Shown here piece by piece: positions 10,718 to 21,660 of a DNA stretch of 64,000 nt. A program made the position numbers and the translations under genes. The DNA is from Apodospora peruviana (Eukaryota; Ascomycota; Sordariomycetes; Sordariales; Lasiosphaeriaceae). The number at the start of each line of letters is the position of its first letter. Within the stretch, counting starts at the first letter, position 1. Where the stretch lies: positions 3,100,001 through 3,164,000 of the forward strand of contig JAUEDM010000005.1 of NCBI GenBank assembly GCA_033439685.1, given 5' to 3'. Under the pieces are notes generated by a model, which was not told the DNA's origin, did not search any database, and saw only the letters and a list, made by a program, of their open reading frames with translations.

Positions 10718-11339
10718 CAGGGAAGCAAGGCCGTTAATGAGAATCCCTGTTGCTTCGATTATAGTAGATTAGACTAGACTATTAGAGCGCTCGATTCCGA
10801 GGGCTTGTCAGAAGTGGTCCTAGGCCAACAATAGACTAGCACCGTATGGCCCGTGCTCGTATGCACCCTTACAAGTTGTGCGAGCCAGTCACACAACTTA
10901 ATTCATCATCCTTCTTTATAAGAAATGACTGCATTATTGCTTGGATTAACCACTACGCCATCAATTATAATTATCATAAGTATATATTTGATGAAATTGT
11001 CTCTAAATAACCTTTTAAAGTTTCACAATATTAATTATTCTAGTTATTGAAAAAGTAATAGCGAGGTAAAATCGGGGTTTATAATTGTATTATTAAAGGC
11101 GTAGTGGTTAATCCAAGCAATAATGCAGTCATTTCTTATAAAGAAGGATGATGAATTAAGTTGTGTGACTGGCTCGCACAACTTGTAAGGGTGCATACGA
11201 GCACGGGCCATACGGTGCTAGTCTATTATTGGCCTAGGACCCCTTTTGACGAGTGCTCGGAATCGAGCGCCTTAATAGGCTAGTCTAATCTACTACAATT
11301 GAAGCATATGAGATCATCAATAGCAGCTTTCCTTCCCTG
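10718..11339. mobile_element. Foldback element with 242-bp inverted arms, TA target
   Basis: Two arms of 242 bp (10718-10959 and 11098-11339) are reverse complements around a 138-bp AT-rich loop. Terminal bases are CAGGGAAG...CTTCCCTG, and the element is bounded by TA on both sides (10716-10717 and 11340-11341), as for Tc1/mariner/pogo-type insertions. The inner 135 bp or so of the arms differ at about one position by eye, while the outer 100 bp differ at many, so the arms are not uniformly old. No protein is encoded. It could have been moved by a pogo-like transposase such as the one decayed at 3-902, but TIR sequences could not be compared. Confidence 0.85.
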
Positions 11340-12125
11340 TATAAATTATCATCGTTTTTTTACAGTTACTTTATTTACTATACTATTTATTATCGGCTAT
11401 TTCGAATGTTAAAACCCGAATATTCTATTTATTATTATATATTATTATCTATTTAAGAACGGGTGGAGGTAATTAGTACTAATAATCTGCTTACCTATTT
11501 TTAAAACCAAATTTACGTAATTACTTTATAATACGGTTCTTGAAAGCATTAAGGTAATAGGGACCTTTGCTATAATTGAGCTTTGTATGTACGCTAGAAT
11601 TATTAATATTATATGATAAGAATAGTTAGTTTTTGTTTAATAAGTATAGTTACAATACAATTGTTTTTCAAAACAAAGCATTATTGATTATGAAAGGTTA
11701 TAAATGCAATCTATCCGCTAATTAATCGATATTTATTTTGTATTCTTGTCATGGCGCCTGCTCTAAACACGTGACCCTAACTGACTGGCATGAAGGTATG
11801 CGGGGTTTACTGATGCGTGGCTGTGCGCCCACACACCACTATGTATCCTTATTTTCGACTTTGTTTTTCCTTCTTTCTTTCTCTTGCCCCTTAGCTTAGT
11901 ATTTCACGAATACCACTATAATCTACTGTGGCTTTCTTCCATTACTTTATGTGCGTGCCGTCACATTTCTCTTTTTCGAAAAGCTTTTATTTTACTAATT
12001 TATTATAGTTTACGTAGGATAAACCCCATTGAATCCTATAAAATACCGTTTATATAAGCATTAACTTTCTATTTTAAGCTTTGAGTTATTATAAATAAAA
12101 CTATTATAGATAAATAGTTAAAAGG

Positions 12126-12743
12126 TGTTGCTACTTGGGATTTTACAGGCCTGTAATACAGGGCTTACTACGTTGCGTGTACGAGGTACAACAGCAGATC
12201 TTAGTAAGGTGCTGAGGGAAGCAAAAAGAAGGCCTGTAGTACAGAGTCAAAAGAGCAGTTACAGTAAAATATGCACTGTAAAACAACTGGGTTGCAGAGC
12301 TTGGTAAGTTACGACTCGCTGAGTTGTTATGACTGCTTGAAAGAAGAATAGAATTGCTTTCTATTTTGTTGCTTGCTTACTGCTTGCTTGAGAAATACTA
12401 AGTTCAGGAGAGGAGAGGGCCTATTATAGGCTGTGTGGGCTTCTTGAGCCTTCTATTCTACTAGTACGAACTGGAATAGTAAAGTTCTAGTAAGTTCTGC
12501 CACGTAATCTATGATTTCGTGGCTTGTGGCTCTAGAAGATTCAGTGGGGTTTATGCCCCTTGAATGGTTTAGGGGTGTTGAACGCCCTGTATTCTAGAGC
12601 TTTCGAAGCCTGACAGGGAGCCGGTGGGCCCTGTAGCTTTAGAGGCTTCTACCTTGTAAGGCACTGGGTGCGTACCTGCAGTTCAGTGTAAGTGCCCTGT
12701 AAGTCAGTGCATTTACAGGGCATTCAAAGGCTAAAAATTAACA
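12126..12743 (+). mobile_element. LTR, family 2, copy B
   Basis: A 618-bp element from TGTTGCTACTTGGG to AAAATTAACA, nearly identical to 5558-6203 apart from a deletion of about 35 bp near the 5' end and scattered transitions. The flanks (AAAGG on the left, ATTAT on the right) do not form a target duplication, so one flank has been rearranged or the LTR is left from a larger deletion. There is no adjacent primer-binding site or polymerase sequence that I can recognise. Confidence 0.8.
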
Positions 12744-13100
12744 ATTATAAAATGATTATTTACATGAAAGCTAATATAATTATACCTTATTAAACGTAGT
12801 TAGAAATTCAAAATTGAAATATAGTAATTAGCGATATTAGTCAGTTAATATTAACCAGGTAGGAAAAACTAACTTTAAAGCTATACAGTATATTTAATTT
12901 TAGTATATCTTGTTAAAATACTATTATAATTAATAAATATAATAAAAATTTAAAAGTTTAAATATACGATGTTAGTCCTAAATATAAATATTAAATTTAT
13001 AAATGTTAATAAAATATAAAAAGTATAATTTCAATATCCTTTATTTTATATTCAGTTGTGAGGCCAGTTGTCAGGCTAGTTTTTATAGTAGTAAGCTAGC

Positions 13101-13662
13101 CCAACCAGTCAATTAACGGCTACAGCTAACACAACTTAACGCCAATCAGTGGTCGGCATCTAGACAGTTAGCCACTTGACGGTTGGTCAGTCATTCAATC
13201 AAACATAATGCAAGAAATGCAGGGCGGCAAGTGCAGGGCAATCACAGGACGGCGGGTACGGTAAAGTAGTGCAGGTCGGTAGTACGCACGCGCCGGGGTA
13301 CTACTACGTACAGGGTATCATTTATATAGTAGGTATATAGTACATACAACGCGCATATAACAGCGCTCCAGTGGCAGTGACACAGTGGCTACTGTTATAC
13401 CCTGGCCTGACTAGATCGCGCAGCAATAGCGGTGGGCGCACCAGGCTCGAGTTGAGCAGTACAGTACATAACCCACTGGATTCTAAGTTCTGACGACTTA
13501 GAATTCTGGCATCCTTTTGAATGGGAGCCTAGCTCAGTTGGTTGTGGGTCAATTGGGCACGGGTATGATAGCTACAAGGCACGTCAATTAGTGGCCTTCA
13601 GCGTGTTCACTACCCTAGTGAGACAAACTATTATACATTTTGGGACTACTCTAATGACGCGC
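13101..13662 (+). repeat. Dispersed repeat, copy 2 (partner 3490-3725)
   Basis: Contains the same ordered blocks as 3490-3725 (ACACAACTTAACGCCAAT, GTGGTCGGCAT, GGGCGGCAAGTGCAGGGC, ATACATTTTGGGACTA). About 300 bp of additional sequence sits in the middle, including TAGCTCAGTTGG near 13531, an isolated tRNA A-box-like motif. The family is unknown; the C/T pattern is as in the rest of the RIP block. Confidence 0.5.
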
Positions 13663-13675
13663 TGGTAGGGTAGTC

Positions 13676-13902
13676 TGTCAGAAGCGATGTACATTGGATT
13701 CGTTGATCTTATGAGGATTTATTCCATGATTGTATTTTCCTCTGTCTAGCTTTCTGGCGAAGCCAGAGAGTTTCTTTAGTGTTGTAGATGGTGGCAAGCC
13801 AACGCAATTGTAATTGCACGTCTTGTGATAACTATTACAAATCCATGATTCTGGCCACTTCTCGAACCTTCCTTTTTGACAGGCACCCCTTTCCATCTGA
13901 CA
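13676..13902. mobile_element. 227-bp TG...CA element, probable short solo LTR (family 3)
   Basis: Starts TGTCAGAAG and ends CATCTGACA (7-bp inverted ends TGTCAGA/TCTGACA), with a perfect 5-bp duplication TAGTC at 13671-13675 and 13903-13907. TG...CA ends and a 5-bp duplication fit a short LTR of a copia-type retrotransposon. A non-autonomous DNA element with 7-bp inverted ends is the alternative. Composition is near normal, so the insertion is likely late. Confidence 0.75.
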
Positions 13903-14004
13903 TAGTCACCCCTTATATATCCCGCTAGGTAGCTAGGTTAACTTCCCTAGCTATACAGCAAGTATAGTTTCTAATACTAGGCCAACTTGCCCTACCTTGA
14001 CTAA

Positions 14005-14027
14005 CCCCCCCCCCCCCCCCCCCCCCC
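14005..14027 (+). repeat. Homopolymer of 23 C
   Basis: Twenty-three consecutive C residues close to the boundary between the repeat block and gene space. The exact length is the least certain thing in the window, because such runs are unstable in replication and sequencing. Confidence 0.9.
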
Positions 14028-14344
14028 TAGATGTCCCGTTACGGAACCTAAGGCTATAATCAAGTAGCTGGTTAAGAGACGAAGTAAACTGAATAGTGGA
14101 CTGCTGATTAATTAAGCTAAGTAACTTAATGAATTGTCAAAAGCAATTATGAATTATAATCACTGACTTTAGTGCTGTCCGCAAGCCCCTAACCTTTTTG
14201 TGGACATCGACCGGCTCTTTAACTAAGCAAGTCATACGCTAGGTGCATATAATAATAACTTTAAGAATAGTTCAGCCGTAAGACGAACGTGAACTGGTCT
14301 GACTTCCTCATGCTACAGTATCTCGTTTGTTATCCGTTGTCCCA

Positions 14345-16061
14345 TTATGGCTTATGGCTCTCGACATCAGCCTCGACATCTTCAATGTCCAATGCTATTG
14401 GATATCCGGATACTGAACGAGTGATGAGGGTCTCGTTGTGAGGAAAAAGCAAGTTGAGAACCCAATACATAACCAGCGACAGAAAGAATCCGTACAGCCA
14501 GTTGAAGGAGAATAGGTTCTGTAATCCGACAGGAATGGTTATGTTCTGTGGGGTGACCTTCTTGGCTAGTGCCGGAAGGAGAGGCACAATGGTGACGAGT
14601 GTAGACACGAGAGCTCGCCAGTTGCATCCCCTCCAGCGCCCGTAGCTGTATATACCCGCGGGGTCGTAAAGACCCGGGACATCGTAGCGGCGTTTCTTGA
14701 CGAGCCAGTAGTCAGAGCAGATGATGCCAGCCATAGGGGCCATGAAGATGGCGTATGCGCTCATGAAATTGAGAAAAGACGTGGCACTGGCGAGTATAAT
14801 CCAGGGACAGAGAGCCCAACCGCCGACAAAAGAAGCGAAGATAACGCCACGCCGGATGTTGAAATACTTTGGAGCGAGCGCGGTGATGTCATTGGCGAAG
14901 GAAATGGCATTGGCGCTGACATTAACGCTGGCCGAAGCCAGAAGCCAGATGGCGGCACAAAAGAATGCGGCTGCACGCCCTCCAGATGTGCCCTGCCACT
15001 CGTTGATGATATCCAGCGGGTTCCAATATGCAACGCCGTAGATTTTCTTGGCGGCGGATGCTGAGAGAATTCCGAATGCTCCAACAATAACCTTGAGAAT
15101 CGGAATGACAGGAAGCTGCCAGACCTGAGCACCGTGCGTCTTGCCGAACCGAGAGAAATCAGGTATGTTAACGGCCAAGGTGCTGTACGCACCGGTGACG
15201 CTTGTCAGACTGGATAGCCAGAGCCAAGCTCTTGCCGAACCGGACACGGTGGCAGGGGCGTAGAAGAACTCGCCGCTGCCTCCGGCCTTCACCGACATGT
15301 AGATCACCATGGCAAGTGCCATGGGTGTCACGAGAGCTGTCTTGATCCAGAAAAGGTACTGCAGCTTGTGTGTCGGAATCAGCAGAAGGGGGAGCTGGAT
15401 GAGCCAGTAGATCAGATATGAGATCATGCCCTGGGTGTTGAGGCCTGTCCATGTGGGCAGGGTGTTGGAGACACGGGCAAAACTGGGCCAGATTGCTTTG
15501 AGCATTTGCTTGACACAGCCACCGCCTGCGGTGCTGTGAATGCCGAACCAGAACAGGGCGAGAATACCGCGGCTGACAACGCAAAAGTAGCTCAGCCAGT
15601 ATCCATAACTGGCACGAACCGCCACCGGAAATGGAATATGGAGGTCGGTCCCAATGGCTCCGTTGAGGACGGTTGGAACTGCGTTGCAAACCCCCGCGAC
15701 AAAGCAGATAACGAGTGCGTCGGTTGCGGTTAGGCCTGTCGTGAGGATGGAGCTGGAAGAACCCCAGGTAGAAATTGTGACCAGGTCCGAGTACCAGTAT
15801 GTGATGAAGACCCAACTGGTCCACGTCTGTTTTTCCACGGGGACAGGATCTTGGTCTGAAGAAAATCGTCAGTTACATAATCAAACGACATATTCCGTAC
15901 ATTCTACCCCAGGCGGACAACTGACCTGCATTGGTCCAGACATGCGGCGGGGCAATGCTGCTGGGTTGTTTCGGGAGCCTCCAGCTACTTGGATCGGTAA
16001 GCTTACTCCGGACCCTCTCCTTGGATGCCGCGCCACGTTGTCCAAGACGCAGTGAATCCAT
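14345..16061 (-). CDS. NCS1-family permease (uracil/allantoin-type)
   Basis: Two exons, 16061-15926 and 15855-14345, with a 70-bp intron (GTCAGT...TTCTTCAG), give 548 residues, the usual length. The short first exon supplies the typical N-terminal lead-in (WTNADQDPVPVEKQTW) before a hydrophobic body with about 12 membrane segments. Family marks are STWGSSSSILTTGL in the first segment, LAVNIPDFSRFGKT in the middle and MSAYAIFMAPMAGIICSDYW later. Fungal NCS1 proteins of this Fur type are plasma-membrane proton symporters for uracil, uridine, allantoin or related purines; the substrate cannot be told from sequence by eye. The stop is about 300 bp from the edge of the RIP block, and the gene itself shows no RIP damage. 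Start: the ATG at 16061 gives a continuous frame across the splice. Confidence 0.88.
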
Positions 16062-16780
16062 AATAAAACCAAAAGCGTTTGAGGGACGCTGGAAACATGA
16101 AGATGCTTCTGGTGGGAATTACAGAGTTAATTATACCTAATTGTGCACACAGTCTAGATACCGCTGGAAATAACATGGTTAATTCCCGGCCCTCACTATC
16201 TCTCGACGAACGATGTCTCCACCGAGTATAATGTAACCATACTAGCCTCCTTCCATCGCGTATGCCAAGCAAGTACGATCCAGGGAATGGCCCTTGGGAA
16301 ATACTCGTTTGTCTCACTATTGGCTCTCTGTCCTCAGCCAACAGCCATTGCTTATCTTTGTGGACCTGGTCGAGACCCAGACCTTGCGGACTACTATGTT
16401 GAAGATAGGTATAGGTAGCGGACTTCGGTCCGAGGAGACAGTGCTAGTGTTTTGTCCAAGGACGAAGAAGTCACTCCACGAAAGCCGCTGCGAGTCCCGA
16501 GCGGATGTATTCATTTTTCCACATATTTCTAATCAACGCCAGCCAGTCTGTCCACAACACCACGTCCTACCCCAGTCCCGCTAACCGGCACTCACTGCCA
16601 GAGACTGCAGGTCTGTCCTTCACCAACACCCACTGCGGTCGTCTTCGTCGCCCAGACGGTGCTCAAGTCTCCGAGAGATATTTCCTTAGGACAAACCCTC
16701 AACTCGCATCCCTACTCGGCACAGATAATACTACAGAACAATAGAGCATAAGTAGCCTTCAGACACATAGCGAACGGTTC
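16062..16780. other. Intergenic region
   Basis: About 720 bp between the 3' end of the membrane-protein gene and the start of the permease, both on the minus strand. It should contain the permease promoter. I see no further gene or repeat. Confidence 0.5.
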
Positions 16781-18082
16781 TCATCTTCCTTGATGGTCAG
16801 TACTTGGGTAGGTAATCAGCCGTCTCATGTGAACCCCGGCATGGAAAGAGACCATAAAGTCGCCCGAATACTGGCCCAAGATGGCATAAAGTTCGAGGGC
16901 GTATATGAGGGAAAAGGAGAGCAGGATGACGACACTGAGAAGGAGAAATTTGAGATAGATGGAAATAACACGCTTGTATGTCTTCCACCCAACAGTCTTC
17001 CAAGCGCCGTACGTGGTCAAGTTCCGAATTACGTAGCCGACCCACGAGGTAGCATCGGAGCGATCGAGGCGCCCACCATAAGTCCGGTCAAAGGGCACCA
17101 CGGTGCTGTCAGACTCGGGAAGGAGTGAGGCCTCAACACGGACATATGCCATCCAAGAGGGGAGCAACAACGTAAAGAAGGCGAGTAAGCCGACGACGAT
17201 GGGAAATAGGGCCAGAACGACGGCGATGAACAGGTTGACGCTCCCATCCTGGTGAGATGCCTTGATCTTGTCGTGTTGCCGCCGGGCGAAAAAAGAAGCA
17301 AGTAGTGTGCCCATGACGGAAGCGGTAAAGTGCAAAATGTAACGAATGGTAGGAAGGACCAGGTGTCGAGACCAGACTCCTGGGATGAAGCGAGCGCACC
17401 CGGTGCGTTTGGTATTTTGCTGGAACCTGGCACCGTCATTTGCTGGGTGCGAGGCGCGCAAGATGGCATGGGTCCACGAACAATGGATCCCGACAAGGAC
17501 GAAAATGCATATGAGGTCGACGATGATGGGGTTGAAGCGTGTGGGCAGCGCCAGAGTCTGCACGAGTAGGTCCAGAATAGAGTACGCCATGCCAAATCTG
17601 AAGCCACGGTATAGAGATCGGAAGCCACGCCTAGCGCGGAGATGTGCCATGGCCGTGCCGATGTCCTTTGTAACGGGGCCCTTTGTAGGAGTGGTCATTG
17701 TCTTGCGGCCGTTGGTATTATCGGCCTCCACGTCAGTGACAACGCAGCCACTGCCGGGATTTTTGTCGTTGTCAGATTCATCGCTGAGTAGCCCGTCCAA
17801 TTCGACGTAATCAGACGCCTCGGCGGCGGTGGGACTCTCGGTCTCGGACGTGCGCTCGACTATGGCCAGTGTCCCAATGACAAAGCGAACTGGGTATTCG
17901 ACAAGAGTGAAGAAGACCATGAAGATGAGCGTGGTCACAACAAGGACGCAGATTGCGGTCCGAGAGGACAAGCGGTGCCGGATCTCGTCGGGGATGGTGG
18001 CGGTTGAACCATCCTGACTCGTCTGCCGGACGACTTGGATGCTCCGGCTAACGATATGGGAGAAAATCGAAGAGCCGTGCAT
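16781..18082 (-). CDS. Uncharacterised multi-pass membrane protein
   Basis: A single 433-codon frame with an ATG at 18082. Hydrophobic segments lie near residues 42-70, 182-207, 242-266, 284-314 and 377-404. A Ser/Asp/Glu-rich hydrophilic stretch (80-140) separates the first two. A conserved-looking loop reads VRVEASLLPESDSTVVPFDR (about 314-333). I recall similar fungal proteins carrying a ubiquitin-carrier label in databases, but nothing here resembles an E2 fold, so I do not transfer that name. The function is unknown; it is probably an integral membrane protein of plasma or internal membranes. No intron signal is needed to keep the frame open. Confidence 0.75.
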   Translation of the reverse strand: MHGSSIFSHIVSRSIQVVRQTSQDGSTATIPDEIRHRLSSRTAICVLVVTTLIFMVFFTLVEYPVRFVIGTLAIVERTSETESPTAAEASDYVELDGLLSDESDNDKNPGSGCVVTDVEADNTNGRKTMTTPTKGPVTKDIGTAMAHLRARRGFRSLYRGFRFGMAYSILDLLVQTLALPTRFNPIIVDLICIFVLVGIHCSWTHAILRASHPANDGARFQQNTKRTGCARFIPGVWSRHLVLPTIRYILHFTASVMGTLLASFFARRQHDKIKASHQDGSVNLFIAVVLALFPIVVGLLAFFTLLLPSWMAYVRVEASLLPESDSTVVPFDRTYGGRLDRSDATSWVGYVIRNLTTYGAWKTVGWKTYKRVISIYLKFLLLSVVILLSFSLIYALELYAILGQYSGDFMVSFHAGVHMRRLITYPSTDHQGR

Positions 18083-19311
18083 GGTAATACTAGTAAGTAT
18101 GAATTATCCTGTCGAGGTGGTTTGAGGCCGTTGAGGTATTGTGGGCATAAAGTGAATGACCGTCTTGCTTGCTGGAGAATGTGAAATGGACTGGAGGACA
18201 GGTGTAGCTGGGGATCGTGTGGTACCCCAAGTAATCAGAATGGGAGAGAAGGGGAAATGGTGTCAACCAAGGAAGGATTCTGGTTGGTAATCTGTATTGT
18301 TGTGAGATTCGCGGGTTCGGTCTGTGCCGCTTCAGCCTTGCTGCGCGTTTCACGGCGTGGCTGCCTAAGTCCTGTACCCCCTGGGTTAGGCAAGCAGCGG
18401 CCGTCTTCATTTTCCTGCACATGGGGTGGCACAACAACTTCGGAACCATATCTCCATATTGCGAACGCGGTGACCCAGGCGGCAGAGTTGATGCTGACGT
18501 ATAGATTACCTACCTAGACCAGACTCCAAACACAGGTTCTATGTTCGTGCGGAAGCAGCCAGTTGGACAACGGGTTGCGCTTCCGGGTTCAAAGAGAAGC
18601 GGTCAAGCCACTGTTTGCTAGTGGGCGCAGGATTTCGTCTACTTGCTCCTCTGTACGGGGCAATATTGTTTCCACGAGGGATTGCTTGTGGCTTTGACTA
18701 TGAATATGTCGCATCTACTATAACGGTTTCCACGGTGGTGGAGAACATTGGCTAATCACAATCCTCGTTTACCTCTTGCGATGGTTTCGTCTTTGTGATG
18801 AATTCATTCAAACGAGGAGCAAGTCCTAGACTGTATGATAGAGAACTGCACGGAAGTATCTCCGGGGATGCCCTTGGTTCACGCCGTAGTGTGATTCCAA
18901 GCAAAGACCCACATAGTCAACTACGTACAGTGGAAGACGAGTATTCTTGAAGCTAGAACTTGAAGTCAAATCGGGTAGGGAGGAACTGTAAGGTGATTGT
19001 GGCGGTGATACAGTTCCTATGTTAGCTGAGGTTGGTAGGAAGAGAGTTATTCCGGCGTGGGGACACCGGAACTTCAAGCTATAGGCGCTTGAATTCCACC
19101 CTAGGCAAAGGCGCTTGTCCTGATGGTCTTGTTTCGTTCTTCATCCTCCGCCTCAAAAGCAAAGTAAGGAGGCGTACCACATCACCCTATAACCAGGTAC
19201 AGCGAACTGGTATCGCTGGCATCTTTTCTCGTCTGTCATTAGAACCGAACCCACATTGTCTCATTCAAGAATTTGTCTGCCCTCGGCTAATCAGACTGAC
19301 TGTACGGGTCT
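18083..19311. other. Intergenic region
   Basis: About 1.2 kb upstream of the membrane-protein gene. Only short frames without family resemblance or splice support are present. No repeat of the left-hand block extends here. Confidence 0.4.
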
Positions 19312-19811
19312 ATGTATGCCCAGCCCGATTTTGAATTACCACAATGGTCCAGGTCGGTGGATAAGCTAGTTCTTGGGTTGATCTGGAAGCATGCCGAAAC
19401 AGCAAAGACGGAAAACGTTCCCTGGGATGCCGCCGGGGTTGATTACAGAATACGGCCCTTGCCAGATACTCACGATGATACTCACGATAATACTAGTATT
19501 GAAATCCCTGCCTTTTTCAGGCAAGAGACATCCTCAAGCTGGCTTGCACCACAGAATGGAGCTTCGTGGACCTGTTAACCGTCCCGTCGGCCCACGAGAT
19601 TTACTTCAGCGACGAACCGCCTTCTCACCTCCTCCACACCACTATGTATCTCATCGCCGAGCCTGACGCCGCCGCAGCGGTCTCCACACTCACCGAAGCC
19701 CTCGCTCATCGTAAGCAACATAGACGGCAGGAGCCCTTGGTGGGGTCGAGCGAGACAGCCGGGATGCAGAGAGTATTGGAGGCCCAGGACGAGGATTGTG
19801 TTGGAGGGTGA
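19312..19811 (+). other. Possible small gene or gene remnant
   Basis: An ATG at 19312 opens 88 codons ending near 19578. An acceptor-like CCACAG just before 19558 would lead into a frame reading WSFVDLLTVPSAHEIYF and HTTMYLIAEPDAAAAV, GC-rich at third positions, with a possible donor GTAAGC near 19711 and a last frame to a stop at 19811. The composition suggests coding origin, but I cannot assemble a complete model or recognise a family. It may be the remains of a gene next to the epoxide hydrolase. Confidence 0.2.
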
Positions 19812-19881
19812 CGTCTGGATACTACTCTAAATATATTTGACTGCCAATGACCACTTCAACTGCAGCGTTATACTAAGTCGC

Positions 19882-21200
19882 CTATTGCAGTGCTATCCCA
19901 CAAGCCCCGCCATTTATCCCGAACATAGTCCTCAAGTCTCCTACGAGCAACTCTGGTTTTTCATATGCTGCGAAGTGCCCACCCTCCTCGTGTACAGCAT
20001 CGAAGACAACAGGACCGAGAGTCCGCCGGCAGCACCATGGAGATACGACTAGATCCCCCGGGAAGGTCGACAGCCCGAGCTTGACCTTCGGATTGTACTC
20101 CAGATGCTCACAGTGTGAAGGATGTGTTGTCTCGTAGTAGATGCGTGCACTCGCCGCCGGTCCCGCATCAGAGAACAGGTAGATGGAAATCCATGTCAAG
20201 ATCTCATCGTCGCTCCACGGGTAGCTGTCAGTCCAGTCGTGTAGCTTCTCATAGATCCAAGCCAGCAACGCCACCGGAGAGTCCTCCAGGGCAAAGCCAA
20301 TGGTTGCCGGACGGGTGCTCTGCTCCACGTTATAGCCGTATCCTTGGTCATAGAACCATTTGGTCCTGGCTAACCCTTCCTTCTCCTTCTTACTGTAGGG
20401 AAGCAGGTTTTGGAGGTACAGCAGGGGCTGCTTAAACAACTTAGGGGGGTTAACCCAAAGGTAGTTCAAATGGCTCGCTACACAATGCCCGGGATATCTG
20501 ATGCCCATAAAACGGGTCACCGAGAAGCCCCAGTCACCGCCCTGAGTAACTGAACAAGATGTTAGGCTATTTATACCACGAAAGTTATATCCTAATGTCC
20601 AAGGCAAGGGACCCACCATACTTGTCGTAGCCCAGTTTAAGCATGAGTTTGTGCAGACTCTCCGCATATTGGTGGACGCCAAATCCGGGTTTCGAAGGAC
20701 CTTCCGAGAAGCCAAAGTTGGGCAGCGATGGTGCAATGACATCAAAGGCCGGATCATCTCCGCTGGGATCAACTAACAGGGGGAGGATCTTGACGATCTC
20801 GATGAAGCTTCCGGGCCCTGTTACGGGTGTCAATGATATGCGAGACTCGCACAATTGGAGGGCATCCGCGCTTACAGCCATGACAGAAAATGAGCGGGAT
20901 GGCCCCTTTCCGCTTGCTCCTTTTGTGCACAAAGTGGATGTTGATGGGACCAAACCCGTCGACGTCGATAGAGGTTGTGAACTGCGGCATTCTGTTGAGT
21001 TCTGCCTCATGTTGTCGCCAATCGTAGCCTTCTCTCCAGTAGCCGACCAGCCTTTTCATGTCCGTGATTGGCACGCCATACTCCCAACTGTCCGACACAG
21101 GCAGCTCATCGGGAAATTCCACCAGCTCAAGCTTCTTCTTCAACCGGGCGAGGTCTGAGTTGGGGATGTTGATCTTGAATGGCTTGATAGGCGGGTCCAT
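19882..21200 (-). CDS. Epoxide hydrolase (alpha/beta-hydrolase, microsomal type)
   Basis: Three exons, 21200-20876, 20817-20617 and 20549-19882, with introns of 58 bp (GTAAGC...AACAG) and 67 bp (GTGGGT...TTCAG), encode 397 residues. The N-terminal epoxide hydrolase domain (about 1-105) leads to the oxyanion motif HGWPGSF (from residue 107) and the nucleophile elbow GGDWG with Asp181. The C-terminal histidine lies in EGGHFAAYEKPELL. Family members hydrolyse epoxides to diols through an Asp-ester intermediate; the lid region contains STRPATIGFALEDSPVALLA. A GTG two codons upstream is in frame, but the ATG at 21200 is the natural start. The substrate is unknown. The last residues are slightly unlike the family norm, so the 3' end could hold one more splice. 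Confidence 0.88.
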
Positions 21201-21660
21201 GGTCACGAGTATGTGGCCCCTTTTCTAGTTACTAGTTGATTTGATTCACCGTGAGAATTGTCGGCTATGCTATGCGTCGATATGAATTACTGCTTAGATC
21301 TTCTTACATCGGGCTTCATCGCGGGATTATATGATGGGATGCACCGCCCTCCGACCATCTTTGAAGCCAACAAACTATCACCTAATATGACGTTGACAGT
21401 TACTTGATTGGTAATCATGTCCGTGTTTGTGAAGACAGCCCCCAGCGAGACTCAACTGATCTGCAGTTGTGTATGGTTTGCGCCCTTTACATCAACGGTT
21501 TGCCGATCACTGGCCCGAATCACGCATTCGGCAGAGGATTCGAGGGAAGGAGGGAAGGGCGTTGGCGACAAATCCGATGGGACACACCCCGGACAGACAC
21601 CACTATTCCCGATTAATCCAGGACTTGGGAATCTTTGTATGATTTAGGCATGCATGCATG

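Larger units (their letters stand above)
903..14300. repeat. AT-rich RIP-degraded repeat block
   Basis: About 13 kb dominated by A and T with very frequent TA dinucleotides, stops in all frames and no plausible gene. It contains short GC-richer islands that are mostly separate insertions, listed individually. This is what RIP (C-to-T mutation of duplicated DNA, known in Pezizomycotina) leaves behind. The composition change to gene space is abrupt near 14,030-14,345. The stretches between the listed elements (903-1378, 1541-2202, 2612-3395, 3736-5557, 6204-6463, 9985-10717, 11340-12125, 12744-13100) hold nothing else I can name. Confidence 0.85.

Noticed and set aside
5558..12743. A single full-length LTR retrotransposon of about 7.2 kb bounded by the two family-2 LTRs.
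   Set aside because: The left LTR has its own perfect target duplication on both sides, the outer flanks of the pair do not match, and no internal retrotransposon sequence was recognised.
13525..13600. Possible tRNA gene (TAGCTCAGTTGG) and a similar GGCTCAGTTGGTT near 8480.
   Set aside because: Only the A-box-like motif is present; no TTCGA arm, acceptor stem or anticodon stem can be formed.
16781..18082. Naming the 433-residue membrane protein a ubiquitin carrier.
   Set aside because: The sequence has at least five hydrophobic segments and no E2 catalytic Cys context; the remembered label is likely a database misannotation.
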